Part shown: positions 55,458-64,000 of the stretch, piece by piece
Numbering within the stretch: the stretch's first letter is position 1
Layout: every line of letters begins with the position of its first letter
Source of the DNA: Novipirellula galeiformis
Lineage (GTDB): Bacteria > Planctomycetota > Planctomycetia > Pirellulales > Pirellulaceae
DNA: 64,000 bases
Assembly (NCBI RefSeq): GCF_007860095.1
Contig: NZ_SJPT01000008.1
Coordinates: 109,461-173,460, forward strand
Reading direction: 5' to 3'
Position numbers and translations under genes: made by a program
The notes under the pieces: generated by a model
What the model was told of the DNA's origin: nothing
Seen by the model: the letters and a program-made list of their open reading frames with translations, nothing else
Database searches by the model: none

Positions 55458-56465
55458 TCAACTGTTCGTTTTCACGCCTGGATCATCGGCGACATTGACC
55501 CACACATGAACGTGCGGTGCACCTCGATAGTGCCACACAAACGCGGGACCTTCAAGACGCCAATTGTCCCAGACCTTGTCATTGCCAAGATCGTGGTCTT
55601 GGTAAAACGACAATTGACAGGTTTCCAACCCCCCCTGGCTCTGCAGGCAGCGAATCACTTCGTCGCGATCGCTTTGGCGATACGGTTCGACCAATTTTTG
55701 CAGCACCGTTTGCAGATGGGCTTGTTGGTCCGCGGACATATCCGAGACCGGTAAACCAGTCCGTTTGCCTTGTTTGCCTTGGAAATGGACCGCTTGTTCT
55801 CGCGGGGTTGTAGCGACCAAGGCTTCCTTTTGTTGACGCCCATCGAGCATTTTATACAAGTCGTTCGCCGCGATCGCTTGCTCCCAAAATACGTTGTCGA
55901 TGTGTCGTGGGCCCTCGTTGAACTCAGGGGCGTGACCATAGAAAATGGGACCGCCGAACGCGACATGGTCGGTGGAGTCACCGTCACAGCGCAGCGTCAT
56001 GTGTCGCCCGGTCATCACCATTTCGAACTTGCCTTGCCCCGGCGTTCCGAAGATCGCAATCGATTGCTCGTTTCCGAATCCACCCGCGTCATCTTCGAGT
56101 TGTTGGTAGTAACGTTCGTGCCAATCGGGATGAATGATCGACTCAAAGGTTTGTTTAATCAAATCGCGTTGCGCGTCGGAGTAGAAGTCGTCGTTGATTT
56201 CGTGTTTGGTGATATTCCAATTGTTGGCAACGAACGTTCGTAGCAGACCGCGTTTGGAGTCTTGGTGGTCCCACGCGAAGCAGATATCGGCGCGTTGTTT
56301 TTCGTTGAGGGTTTCGTAGAGACGTCCGACTAACGATTCCGCGCTCGGGGACGCTTCGGCCGCCTGAGTTGCCGAGCAAAGCAGTGGAGCGGCAGCGGTG
56401 CCCGCGACCACTGCGGAGGTTTGCTCAAGAAATTGACGCCGATTGATTGAATGCCGATCGTTCAT
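55458..56465 (-). CDS. DUF3500 domain-containing Tat-exported protein
   Basis: 335 residues with a Tat-like N-terminus (INRRQFLEQTSAVVAGTAAAPLL). DUF3500 features: LYETLNEKQRADICFAWDH, GNEQSIAIFGTPGQGKFEMVMTGRHMTLRCD (in part), HVAFGGPIFYGHAPEFNEG, and final WHYRGAPHVHVWVNVADDP. The family is found in many bacteria and has no established reaction. It lies upstream of the HMA/CbiX pair on the same strand (75 bases before the HMA gene) and downstream of a strong terminator. Confidence 0.83.
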   Translation of the reverse strand: MNDRHSINRRQFLEQTSAVVAGTAAAPLLCSATQAAEASPSAESLVGRLYETLNEKQRADICFAWDHQDSKRGLLRTFVANNWNITKHEINDDFYSDAQRDLIKQTFESIIHPDWHERYYQQLEDDAGGFGNEQSIAIFGTPGQGKFEMVMTGRHMTLRCDGDSTDHVAFGGPIFYGHAPEFNEGPRHIDNVFWEQAIAANDLYKMLDGRQQKEALVATTPREQAVHFQGKQGKRTGLPVSDMSADQQAHLQTVLQKLVEPYRQSDRDEVIRCLQSQGGLETCQLSFYQDHDLGNDKVWDNWRLEGPAFVWHYRGAPHVHVWVNVADDPGVKTNS

Positions 56466-56784
56466 TGCGCGGTCCTTCAGTCGTGGGATGGATCAAAATG
56501 GATCTGAATACGAAAGTCGCTCCGCAGGTCGGGGCCTCGACTTGATACTCCAAGCATGGAGTGTGGGATTGAAATTGGGCAGGATTCGAAACCGCCGATA
56601 TTATAGGAGTCTCCGCCCCCGAGTGGGGAAATAAAGTCGATTCGACTTTTTTAAAAACGCACAAAACGCGGAGCCAGATTCGGCCTGCAAATGCCATCGG
56701 CTTGTCGGTGCCCGCGACACAAAAACTCCGTACGCGATTCGAATCGCGTACGGAGTCCAAGTGTTGCATGGCAGGAGGTTGGGG
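56466..56784. other. Intergenic region containing an intrinsic terminator
   Basis: 319 bases between DUF3500 and Gfo/Idh genes (both minus). The right part holds the terminator at 56721-56756; the left part presumably includes the DUF3500 promoter. Runs of T/A at 56641-56655 (CTTTTTTAAAAACGC). Confidence 0.5.
56721..56756 (-). terminator. Rho-independent terminator of the Gfo/Idh gene
   Basis: A perfect 32-base palindrome at 56725-56756 (arms ACTCCGTACGCGATTC and its complement), 28 bases beyond the stop codon of the minus-strand oxidoreductase gene. On that strand it is followed directly by TTTTTGTG, giving a long stem plus a T-tract. Confidence 0.88.
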
Positions 56785-58206
56785 TTAGCTCTTGGCTCCT
56801 TTTCGCATTTCGATTTGATACCCTTGGCGATAGGGGCGAGCCAAAAAGCCATTGGCTTCGTCGTCGCCGATGATTTGTTCGGTCGCGTTGTCCCATTTCA
56901 GATCGCGACCCAACCGCGCCGAGATGCCCGCCAAGTGGCACACGTTGAGCATTTCCATGTGCGTGTGGACGTCGGAGATGGGATCCTTTCGTTCGCGGAC
57001 GCAATGCAAGAAGTTTGCCCAATGTTGCTTGCGTTCGTTGTGCTCCATCGGCATGCCTCGATAGACCTTGGCAATGGCATCCTCGGGAAGGGGATTGTCT
57101 TTCAGGTCGTCGACCGGTTGTCCCACCAATTTGCCGCGATTGACGAAGATTTTACCTTCGGTTCCCGTGATCAAGACACCGTTGTCGGTGTCGTTGCGAA
57201 TGATCATTTCCGTTCCGCCAGGATATTGGACGTTGAAATGGAATCCAGTCGCGGTGTTGTAGCGATCGTTTTGAATCGGGAAGCCATCCTTGAAATCAAC
57301 GGGATGTTTCGCCGTTCCGCCGATGGAAACCGGACCTTCGGTTTGGCCGTTTAGTTTCAGTGCCCAGTTGCAGATATCCACGTGATGGGCACCCCAATCG
57401 GTCAGTTTTCCGCCCGAGTATTCGTACCACCAACGAAACTCGTAGTGACCATTGGTGAGGGGGCGTTTGCCTTTGCCATCGTCTAGGAATCGGTAGTCGA
57501 CCTTGGGTGCGGGACCGAGCCAGCGGTCCCAATTCAAGTTGCCCGGGACTTCCGCGACGGGCAGCACGGGGCTGGAGGGGGCACCGCCAATCGCCGCTTG
57601 GACCTGGGTAATCTTTCCCAGTCGCCCTTCGGCAACGATCGCCATCGCTTTGACGAACAAGGGAAACGTGCTGCGTTGTTGCGTGCCGACTTGAACGACG
57701 CGTCCGGTTTCCTTTTGGACTTTGCGAATCAGCTTGCCTTCATCGATCGTCAACGTCAGCGGTTTTTCGCAATAGACGTCTTTGCCCGCCAACATCGCTT
57801 CGACCAGCGGTTTGGTGTGCCAGTGGTCGGGCGTTGCGATGTGAATCACGTCGATATCGTCGCGCTCAATCAGCTCGCGGTAGTCTTCGTAGACATCGGC
57901 TTTGCCAGCGGCGAAGCGTTGGTTGAAGCTGTTGCGATGTCCTTGGTCGACATCGGCGATCGCAACGACATCGAGCCACTCTTTTGCCGTGTTGATGTTT
58001 CCCGATGCCATGCCGCCCGCGCCAATCACCCCGATCGTCATGCGGTCGTTCTTGGTTTTTGCATCCTCCGCAAACGTTTTCGGGTTCGAGAAAAAGTAAG
58101 GGGCCGAAGCCGCTGCCCCCGCAACTGCAGTCGACTTGAGGAAATCGCGGCGGGCGTTGGGGTGGCTGTTGCGACCGTTTGAGGGGGTGTTTTTTGAGTG
58201 ATTCAT
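56785..58206 (-). CDS. Gfo/Idh/MocA-family oxidoreductase, Tat-exported
   Basis: 473 residues. Tat signal [19 protein letters not shown]. Rossmann loop [13 protein letters not shown], then [15 protein letters not shown] with the family EKP motif, VQVGTQQRS, and the longer C-terminal insert typical of exported planctomycete members ([24 protein letters not shown]). These enzymes use NAD(P) to oxidise sugars, myo-inositol or related compounds; substrate unknown. Followed by a clear intrinsic terminator, so probably monocistronic. Confidence 0.92.
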   Translation of the reverse strand: MNHSKNTPSNGRNSHPNARRDFLKSTAVAGAAASAPYFFSNPKTFAEDAKTKNDRMTIGVIGAGGMASGNINTAKEWLDVVAIADVDQGHRNSFNQRFAAGKADVYEDYRELIERDDIDVIHIATPDHWHTKPLVEAMLAGKDVYCEKPLTLTIDEGKLIRKVQKETGRVVQVGTQQRSTFPLFVKAMAIVAEGRLGKITQVQAAIGGAPSSPVLPVAEVPGNLNWDRWLGPAPKVDYRFLDDGKGKRPLTNGHYEFRWWYEYSGGKLTDWGAHHVDICNWALKLNGQTEGPVSIGGTAKHPVDFKDGFPIQNDRYNTATGFHFNVQYPGGTEMIIRNDTDNGVLITGTEGKIFVNRGKLVGQPVDDLKDNPLPEDAIAKVYRGMPMEHNERKQHWANFLHCVRERKDPISDVHTHMEMLNVCHLAGISARLGRDLKWDNATEQIIGDDEANGFLARPYRQGYQIEMRKGAKS

Positions 58207-58638
58207 GTACGCAAACCCTATCTGGAGCGATGGTGGGGTGGGGGGGATCGTCAGAGCAGTATACCCGCAATTGACAAAAAGGTGGATTCAAGTCACCCAA
58301 GAAGCCGATTGATGGCATGGATTGCGGTGTTAGCGGTTTTTGTCGGACTTATTTGCCGAGCTGCCGAGCTGCCGAGCTGCCCGGTGGGACGAGCGTCCGG
58401 GGGGGCAGTGAAATCCAAGGGCGGTTAAATCCCGCCCGATTCGCGGAGCGACGCCATGCCGAAGGGGGAGCCTCATTGTCGCTCCGAGCCCGTGTGTCGG
58501 GATTCGCTGGTACGGTTTCGCTGGGCATCTGATCTTCGCTGGGCATCTGATCAACAGTCGCTCGGCGTGATACACTACAGAATTGCCAATTCAGAGCATC
58601 TTTTCCGTTTCTTGAACTCATTACCGAGCCTCGCGTCC
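58207..58638. repeat. Intergenic region with short tandem repeats
   Basis: 432 bases between divergent genes. Holds GCCGAGCT repeated three times at about 58356-58379 and TTCGCTGGGCATCTGATC repeated at 58517-58534 and 58535-58552. An in-frame extension of the SseB-like gene runs through it to 58456, but the natural start is at 58639. Confidence 0.7.
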
Positions 58639-59052
58639 ATGACTTTCCAATCCAATGTCCAAGCTTTGGATGCTGCGATCGCCGAACGCAACGCCCAAAA
58701 AATCCGTTCCATCCTGCTGAAGCTTGATTTCGTGTTGATCAATATTGACGACGAAGAGGAGGCTGATGGCGACGAAGAGAGCATGGGGGCATTGACCGCA
58801 GAGATCGAGGAGCACGATGTGCTTGTGGCCTTCTCGTCCGAAGAAAACGCCGGGCTTTTTGTAGGCGAAATGGGCGACCTGTTCACCGAAGAGGACGAAG
58901 TCCAAGGCTTCGTCGTGGACGGGGAAACGTTGCTGGAGTTCTTGCCTGAAGGATTCGGGTTGCTGATCAATCCCGAAACGGAATTCAAGCAAATTATCGA
59001 TCCCGAATTGGCGACCGAAGTCCTTGAGTTGGGCGAACCGATGGAAGGTTAA
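58639..59052 (+). CDS. SseB-like domain protein
   Basis: 137 residues from ATG 58639. Acidic soluble protein. The pattern LTAEIEEHDVLVAFSSEENAGLFVGEMG and DEVQGFVVDGETLLEFLPEGFGLLINPETE (each in part) matches the SseB N-terminal domain, found in many bacterial accessory and stress proteins. N-terminal VQALDAAIAERNAQKIRSILLK is helical. Function unknown; about 170 bases from the convergent small unknown gene. Confidence 0.68.
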   Translation: MTFQSNVQALDAAIAERNAQKIRSILLKLDFVLINIDDEEEADGDEESMGALTAEIEEHDVLVAFSSEENAGLFVGEMGDLFTEEDEVQGFVVDGETLLEFLPEGFGLLINPETEFKQIIDPELATEVLELGEPMEG

Positions 59053-59220
59053 GCAGCGGCTTGGTTTGCCGCGGAAGTTCTCTTTTCGCGGCAAAACCGA
59101 CTCCAGCTACCGACGTTTTGCCCTCTTAACGTCATTGCTAACTCCCGATGCCACCGCCCATCATGCCACCGCCCAGCGCGGTGGGGTCGCGATGGCGTGG
59201 CATGGACTGCGGCGTCGTTT

Positions 59221-59634
59221 TTATGACGTCTGTTTCGGTTTTACTAAGCAGTGAAATCCCACGCAGGGCTCCTCCTCTTCTCGCTCGTCCGTTGCCGCTT
59301 GCAATAAATCTTGGACTTGCTGTAGCCGTGCGGGATTGAGCGCCGCGGAGACGACCCGTTGTTGGCCATCGTCGCCGACCACCACGGTCGTGATCACCGC
59401 CACGGTGTCTTCGTGCTGCAACGCTTGGATGATGTGCTCGCCGACTTGCTGCTCTGCATTCTTGATCGTGGTCACAAACTGGGCGATTTGATTTGAATCG
59501 ACATTGTTGGTGACCTGTGCCAGCGACTGTGTCTCGGCAGCGTCGGGTGAGTCTGTGTCGGGTGAGTCTGTGTCGGGTGAGTCTGTGTCGGGGTCGTTCT
59601 CGGGCGGAAGGTCACTCGGGGTGGAGGCGTTCAT
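59221..59634 (-). CDS. Small conserved-type protein of unknown function
   Basis: 137 residues, soluble. An N-terminal PDTDS repeat (15-base tandem units) precedes a compact domain TTIKNAEQQVGEHIIQALQHEDTVAVITTVVVGDDGQQRVVSAAL, quoted in part, and a charged tail ending GFHCLVKPKQTS. Not recognised. Convergent with the SseB-like gene. Length and composition support a real gene, but no function is offered. Confidence 0.6.
   Translation of the reverse strand: MNASTPSDLPPENDPDTDSPDTDSPDTDSPDAAETQSLAQVTNNVDSNQIAQFVTTIKNAEQQVGEHIIQALQHEDTVAVITTVVVGDDGQQRVVSAALNPARLQQVQDLLQAATDEREEEEPCVGFHCLVKPKQTS
59543..59587. repeat. Three 15-base tandem repeats (PDTDS)
   Basis: TCGGGTGAGTCTGTG three times without change at 59543-59587; in frame with the minus-strand small unknown protein. 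Confidence 0.95.
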
Positions 59635-59923
59635 GCAGTTGGAAATCCGGAGTTGCTAGCAATAAAAGGAGGAACTGGGGGGAGAGCCACGGGGATTTCC
59701 ACATCCTAGCGGTTTTATTATTTGTTTGCCGAGTCCAGCGTTCGTTGCCCAATGCAAAAGTCGATGGGCCCGATTCAAAAGTCGATGGGGCGAAGCAATC
59801 GATGTTGACCGCGAGTTGGCGTATTTCGTAAATCTCAGCAGCATCCGATTTACGGTTCCGAGGCATCGTCGCCATTGGCAGATCGAGCCAAGCCCCCCCA
59901 GCTTTCGACAGGGAGTCGAGTGC

Positions 59924-60766
59924 ATGATTCGAAGTTTTTCACAGTGGAAACGACAGCGGAAGGAACAACGCCGTCGACGTGAACTAAACGACCCCTCTCG
60001 ATACCCTCTCGATATGCAGCGGGATGTCGTCAGTACCATGGTTGCCGTCAAAGACTACACGATGACCTCGGTCGACCGACTGCACGGACTATGCGAGGCG
60101 GTGCGTTATGTGTCCTCGGCCGGAATTCCTGGCGATATCGTCGAGTGCGGCGTGTGGCGAGGCGGCAGCATGATGGCGGTTGCGAACATGTTGGCCCAAT
60201 TCGGTGATACCGAACGCCATTTGCATCTGTTCGACACCTTTAGCGGAATGAGCGAACCGACGAGCAAGGACGTCGCGGTCGATGGTCATGTCGCCGAGGA
60301 ATTGCTCAAGATCGAATCCAAAGAAGACCCCAAATCGGTTTGGTGCGTTTCCGCGTTGGACGAAGTAAAAGCCAACATGAAACAAACCGGCTACGACGAA
60401 AGTCGAGTTCATTTTCACGAGGGGATGGTTGAAGAGACGATCCCAGGTCATGCGCCCGAGAAAATCGCACTGCTTCGCTTGGATACCGATTGGTACGAGT
60501 CGACACGGCACGAAATGGAACATTTGTTTCCTCGGCTTGCGGATGGCGGCGTTCTCATTATCGATGATTATGGTCATTGGGAAGGTGCCCGAAGGGCGGT
60601 CGATGAATACCTTTCCAAGCACGGCATCGGCATGATGTTGCACCGTCTCGATTACACCGGTCGCATTGGAATCCGTCACAATGCAGTGAAGCTGGCGGCG
60701 TCGCAACCGGATACCGGTGCAGGCACTAGCCTCGTTCATCAAGGATCTCGTCATGACGCAGCCTAG
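59924..60766 (+). CDS. TylF/MycF-family O-methyltransferase
   Basis: 280 residues from ATG 59924 with GGGAG at 59911-59915; the longer frame from 59726 has no support. SAM site GDIVECGVWRGGSMMAVAN, and metal-binding aspartates in LLRLDTDWYEST and VLIIDDYGHWEGARRAV. The family O-methylates sugars (macrocin, mycinose) or similar hydroxyls in surface glycans. The stop overlaps the next methyltransferase gene by 14 bases, followed by a glycosyltransferase, suggesting a glycan-decoration set. Confidence 0.88.
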   Translation: MIRSFSQWKRQRKEQRRRRELNDPSRYPLDMQRDVVSTMVAVKDYTMTSVDRLHGLCEAVRYVSSAGIPGDIVECGVWRGGSMMAVANMLAQFGDTERHLHLFDTFSGMSEPTSKDVAVDGHVAEELLKIESKEDPKSVWCVSALDEVKANMKQTGYDESRVHFHEGMVEETIPGHAPEKIALLRLDTDWYESTRHEMEHLFPRLADGGVLIIDDYGHWEGARRAVDEYLSKHGIGMMLHRLDYTGRIGIRHNAVKLAASQPDTGAGTSLVHQGSRHDAA

Positions 60767-61607
60767 TGCGTATTTGAATGTCGGATGTGGGAACTGCTAC
60801 CATCCCGATTGGACCAATGTGGATTTAGTCGCCAGTGGTCCAGAGGTGTATCAGTGTGACCTGCGTCGCGGCTTGCCTTACGAAGCTGAGCAGTTTGCAG
60901 CGGTGTACCATTCGCATGTGCTGGAGCATCTAACTCCCGACAATGCCGCGACCATGCTACGCGATTGTTTTCGCGTGCTGCGTCCAGGCGGGATTATTCG
61001 TGTCGTGGTGCCCGACTTGGAAGGGATCGCGACCGCCTACCTGCAAACGCTGAACGAAGCGGACGGAGGAGACGAGAAAGCCATCGCGAATCATCAATGG
61101 ATGACGCTTGAACTTCTCGATCAAATGACGCGAGCGAGAAGCGGTGGTTTGATGAAGCTAGCGATGGAAAACCCCGCTCAGATCAACCGCGATTTCATCC
61201 GGTCGCGAATTGGCGCGGAAATGGATCCGGCAAAGAAGGCGAAGAGAACGTGGCGCAACCGTCTGTCGCGTTGGGGGCGTTCGACCAGGAAACAATTGGC
61301 TGCTACCGCGGTTGCGATCGTGCAAGGCAGGTCGGGACGCGATGCGTTCCGCGAAGGTAATTTCCGAGATTCAGGGGAAATCCATCGCTGGATGTATGAC
61401 CGTGTTTCGCTTGCTCGATTGTTGCGAGAGGTGGGCTTCGAAAACGCGAGTGTTGTTTCTGCCAACGAAAGCCAAATCGAATTGTTTGATTCTTTTGAGC
61501 TCGATTATGTTGGTTCGTCACCGCGAAAGCCCGACTCGCTTTACATGGAAGCGACGCGTCCTCGAGATGCCAAACAAACGAACGTTGGTCTGTCCCGAGC
61601 GGCCTAA
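60753..61607 (+). CDS. Class I SAM-dependent methyltransferase
   Basis: 284 residues from ATG 60753 (MTQPSAYLNVGCGN), with AAGGA upstream; starts inside the last codons of the TylF-like gene. SAM motif YLNVGCGNCYHPDWTNVDL, acidic HSHVLEHL and LRDCFRVLRPGGIIRVVVPD are typical of small-molecule or sugar methyltransferases in polysaccharide clusters. The C-terminal half (KKAKRTWRNRLSRWGR to RLLREVGFENASVVSA) is basic then fold-completing. Substrate unknown. Confidence 0.88.
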   Translation: MTQPSAYLNVGCGNCYHPDWTNVDLVASGPEVYQCDLRRGLPYEAEQFAAVYHSHVLEHLTPDNAATMLRDCFRVLRPGGIIRVVVPDLEGIATAYLQTLNEADGGDEKAIANHQWMTLELLDQMTRARSGGLMKLAMENPAQINRDFIRSRIGAEMDPAKKAKRTWRNRLSRWGRSTRKQLAATAVAIVQGRSGRDAFREGNFRDSGEIHRWMYDRVSLARLLREVGFENASVVSANESQIELFDSFELDYVGSSPRKPDSLYMEATRPRDAKQTNVGLSRAA

Positions 61608-61656
61608 CTTAGGTGTTGCGGCCTTGCGAATGCAGTGAGTTTCAGAGGACTCAAAT

Positions 61657-62961
61657 ATGATCGTTGACCAACTTTGCTATGGTGTTAGCGGCGGCGCCGC
61701 AGGTGCCGCCCAAAGGATCCATGCCGGACTATTGGCTGCTGGGGTCGATAGTCGGTATTGGCATTCACCCAAGCTCAGCCGTTCGGAAATGCCCGAGACG
61801 CAACCTCTTGTTTGGCCATCGAACACTGACGCTCGCCCTTTAAATCGAGCCTTCGACCGTCTCTCTCGTACCGCTTCGTTGACGTGGGCAAAACGCCGTC
61901 ACCGTCCTGGGCCCAGTCCAACACGCGAGTATTTCAGCAGCGGAAGGCTGCGTCACGCAACCCCTTTTCCGACGTCCCAATTGACCGGTGACGTGCTGAT
62001 GATCCACTGGGTCGGTAAGCTGTTTGACTATCCGACTTTTTTTCAATCGCTACCTAAACAGCGGCCGATCGTTTGGGTTTTGCATGACATGAATCCGTTT
62101 ACCGGTGGATGTCATTTTTCAGCGGGTTGCGATCGCTTTGAAAGAGGGTGTGGAAGTTGTCCACAGCTGGATCATGCACATGCGTCGGATCCGTCGGCGC
62201 GAACGATGGCGATGAAGACCGAACTGTATCGTGAACTTGACTTGCATGTCGTCTCGGTGAGTCATTGGATGAGCGAGCAAGCGAAACGATCGATGCCGAT
62301 GAGGAATGCGGCAAGTCATCACGTCATTCCGCTAGGAATCGACATCCAAGCGTTTGCTCCGATCGAAAAATCCCAAGCCAAAGCGGCGCTAGGGCTTCGT
62401 TCCGATCGAAAGGTGATTGCCTTTGGTGCCGACGTCGCGACGAATCGTCGCAAAGGGTTTCATTGTTTGATGGAAGCTTGGCCGAGACTTGATCCCAATC
62501 AAGTCCAAGGGATCATGTTCGGAGGAGGCGATGCTCCGCAGTTGCCGTCCAATGTCGCTTCGATTCGTCATTTTGGTTACATTCGTGACGCGCTGCAAAA
62601 GCAGTTGTTCTATTCAGCGGCCGACATGTTCGTGATGCCATCGCTCGAAGACAACTTGCCACAAACCGGGCTCGAAGCCTCGGCCTGCGGCACCCCAGTG
62701 GTCGCTTTCGATGCTGGCGGAATTCCAGATTATGTTCGGCATCACAACACGGGTTTGCTGGCTCCCACCGGCGACAGCGAAGCGTTAGCAGTGCAGATCA
62801 AGTGGATGCTTGACCATCCTGAGCAACGACTCGCGATGGGAGTCAAGGCGCGCGAGATGATGCAGCAGGAATTCACTGGCCCGCTCGAAACGTCTCGTTA
62901 CCAAGCGTTACTGCAACAAGTCGTACGCGGGGCCTCGGCCGCGGGAAAACGGGTCGCATAG
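61657..62961 (+). CDS. Glycosyltransferase family 4 protein
   Basis: 434 residues. GT-B fold, retaining GT4. N-terminal GVSGGAAGAAQRIHAGLLAAG. An internal segment with FTGGCHFSAGCDRFERGCGSCPQL (four Cys, in part) is shared with WcaC-like polysaccharide glycosyltransferases. C-terminal donor-site AADMFVMPSLEDNLPQTGLEASACGTPVVAFDAGGIPDYV carries the E-x7-E region. Likely adds a sugar to a surface or extracellular polysaccharide. Fourth-from-last gene of the window, ~50 bases after the methyltransferase. Confidence 0.92.
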   Translation: MIVDQLCYGVSGGAAGAAQRIHAGLLAAGVDSRYWHSPKLSRSEMPETQPLVWPSNTDARPLNRAFDRLSRTASLTWAKRRHRPGPSPTREYFSSGRLRHATPFPTSQLTGDVLMIHWVGKLFDYPTFFQSLPKQRPIVWVLHDMNPFTGGCHFSAGCDRFERGCGSCPQLDHAHASDPSARTMAMKTELYRELDLHVVSVSHWMSEQAKRSMPMRNAASHHVIPLGIDIQAFAPIEKSQAKAALGLRSDRKVIAFGADVATNRRKGFHCLMEAWPRLDPNQVQGIMFGGGDAPQLPSNVASIRHFGYIRDALQKQLFYSAADMFVMPSLEDNLPQTGLEASACGTPVVAFDAGGIPDYVRHHNTGLLAPTGDSEALAVQIKWMLDHPEQRLAMGVKAREMMQQEFTGPLETSRYQALLQQVVRGASAAGKRVA

Positions 62962-63658
62962 GAACCCCAGCGACAAATGGGTCGGCAACGTTGGTCGGCA
63001 AAGCAGATTCGGCATGAACCGCTGGTCACCAGCGGCGTGACGCCAAAATCGGTGACGGCAACTCGGTGACGGCAACTCGGTGACGGCAACTCGGCGACGA
63101 CGTCGATTTGCTCTCGCTCGCCGAATTGATGGTCCAATCTTTTCGCCCACGGCCCCACGTTTTTTCCTGGGCCCACCGTGCGGGGGGGGGCTTCTGTGTC
63201 GCTGTGGGATGCTTCCGCGAGGTTTGGCGAGGGATTTCAGCGAGAAAAGTGGCGATAAAAATGTGAATCGTTCGCGAAAGGAAGCGAAGGGTGGTGTCGA
63301 GGCCCAGCATGGCTAGCAATTCGATGAGCAGGTCTTGTGGCTCAGCTTGTTTACGGTAGCCCATTTAAGCGTGATTCCCGCTCGTTGCTTTCGCAATTTT
63401 TGCTGGGTTTGCGTGCTGAGGTGGGGGATCCAGGGTGTTAGAATAGGGGTTTGGCGCATCCGGCGAGGTGTTGCAGGCTCTTTTTTAGGCGACCGAGAGC
63501 GTTTCAGACGGCTTGCATCGCGTAGCGGAGGCGAAGAAATGCGTGGCCGCAACCCGCCATTGGCCTCGACGATTCTGCGGTTTGCCTGCTACATTGCCCC
63601 GCTTGCCCAACACGGCGTCTTCCGACAATCCAATTCCATTCACAGGCCACCTCACGCC
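62962..63658. other. Intergenic region with 14-base tandem repeat
   Basis: 697 bases. Three 14-base units TCGGTGACGGCAAC at 63049-63090, followed by a partial unit. A run of nine G lies at 63182-63190. Minus-strand frames in 63026-63552 were not recognised and appear spurious. Right part is the leader of the DAHP synthase gene. Confidence 0.5.
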
Positions 63659-64000
63659 GTGATCGTCATTCTGCAAAGCAACGTTACGGACGAGCAAATC
63701 GATCACGTGCTTCAGCGTATCGAAGCGCTCGGGCTCCAGCACCACCTGAGTCGCGGTACGTTTCGTACGATTGTTGGCATTATCGGTGACGAAGAAAAGC
63801 TGCAAGCCGAGCCGCTCAACGCGATTCCTGGGGTCGCTCAGGTGATTGCGGTCATGCAGCCGTACAAGCTAGCCTCGCTCGAAGCTCACCCCGAACCGAG
63901 CATCATCGATGTTTCGGGCGTGAAGATCGGCAAGGGGCATCTCGGCATGATCGCGGGTCCGTGCAGCGTCGAAGATCGCGATCGCATGTTCCGGATCGCC
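63659..64000 (+). CDS. aroF: 3-deoxy-7-phosphoheptulonate (DAHP) synthase, N-terminal part
   Basis: Partial: GTG 63659 to the window end (114 codons). First step of the shikimate pathway, condensing PEP and erythrose 4-phosphate. The first 70 residues (VIVILQSNVTDEQIDHVLQRI in part, TFRTIVGIIGDEEKLQ, AVMQPYKLASLE) form the ferredoxin/ACT-like regulatory domain of Thermotoga-type enzymes, followed by the barrel start KIGKGHLGMIAGPCSVED. The single-domain regulatory N-terminus implies feedback control by tyrosine or phenylalanine. Strand + and no overlap with upstream genes. Confidence 0.93.
   Translation, partial: MIVILQSNVTDEQIDHVLQRIEALGLQHHLSRGTFRTIVGIIGDEEKLQAEPLNAIPGVAQVIAVMQPYKLASLEAHPEPSIIDVSGVKIGKGHLGMIAGPCSVEDRDRMFRIA

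Noticed and set aside
63026-63552. Minus-strand frames near the window end as a transposase remnant
   Set aside because: No convincing match to a transposase motif; the frames run over the 14-base tandem repeat and poly-G tract.

Overview
The window reads as a chromosomal segment of a planctomycete, most likely a Pirellulaceae member close to Rhodopirellula. The assignment rests on gene content: a DUF1559 protein with a type IV pilin-like N-terminus, a paired cytochrome-c/DUF1549/DUF1553 protein and DUF1501 protein, Tat-exported Gfo/Idh/MocA and DUF3500 proteins, a methanopterin-linked formyltransferase/hydrolase (fhc) cluster outside a classical methylotroph, an outer-membrane barrel-like protein, and many GC-stem hairpin repeats between genes. 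No rRNA, tRNA or CRISPR array was found, and the only sign of a classical insertion sequence is a decayed fragment.

Layout. 0.2-4.3 kb: SLC12-like transporter, ThrE-like exporter and a DUF3293 protein on the plus strand. 4.8-13 kb, minus strand: a secreted metallophosphoesterase, a lipoprotein/DUF1559 pair, an aldo/keto reductase, a 2OG-Fe(II) oxygenase-like protein and an unknown two-TM protein. 13.4-17.7 kb, plus strand: MDR dehydrogenase, sugar isomerase/epimerase, a Tat-signal pyruvyl-transferase-like protein, an ISAs1-like transposase relic and a TMEM14-like protein. 18-24 kb, minus strand: an enolase-superfamily enzyme flanked by a ~145-bp direct repeat, then the DUF1501/PSD1 pair. 24.5-27 kb: ABC exporter pair. 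27-33 kb, minus strand: TlpA-like thioredoxin, fhcC-fhcD-fhcA and a secreted unknown. 33-35 kb: panB and a barrel-like protein. 35.3-40.5 kb, minus strand: hemerythrin, epmA, GNAT, alpha/beta hydrolase, metG. 40.9-42.3 kb: a thioredoxin-trypsin fusion.

42.6-52 kb holds a compact chemosensory operon read leftwards: cheW, cheR-TPR, cheW, MCP, cheA-REC, cheB. Its composition matches the Wsp type (surface sensing in Pseudomonas), but there is no GGDEF regulator. Instead, a stand-alone receiver protein and an overlapping gene for a large protein of unknown function are transcribed divergently. This is the best candidate in the window for an undescribed signalling output.

54-60 kb carries CbiX-like chelatase with a small anchored HMA-like protein, DUF3500 and Gfo/Idh proteins (the latter followed by a clear intrinsic terminator), an SseB-like protein and a small unknown. 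59.9-63 kb is a sugar/polysaccharide modification set (TylF-type methyltransferase, class I methyltransferase, GT4). The window ends inside a DAHP synthase gene.

Two genome-dynamics signals stand out. One is a ~100-bp palindromic element present five times, twice supplying the stop codon of the adjacent gene. The other is a recurrent pattern of recent short tandem duplications, mostly 12, 15 or 18 bp and often in-frame inside protein linkers.
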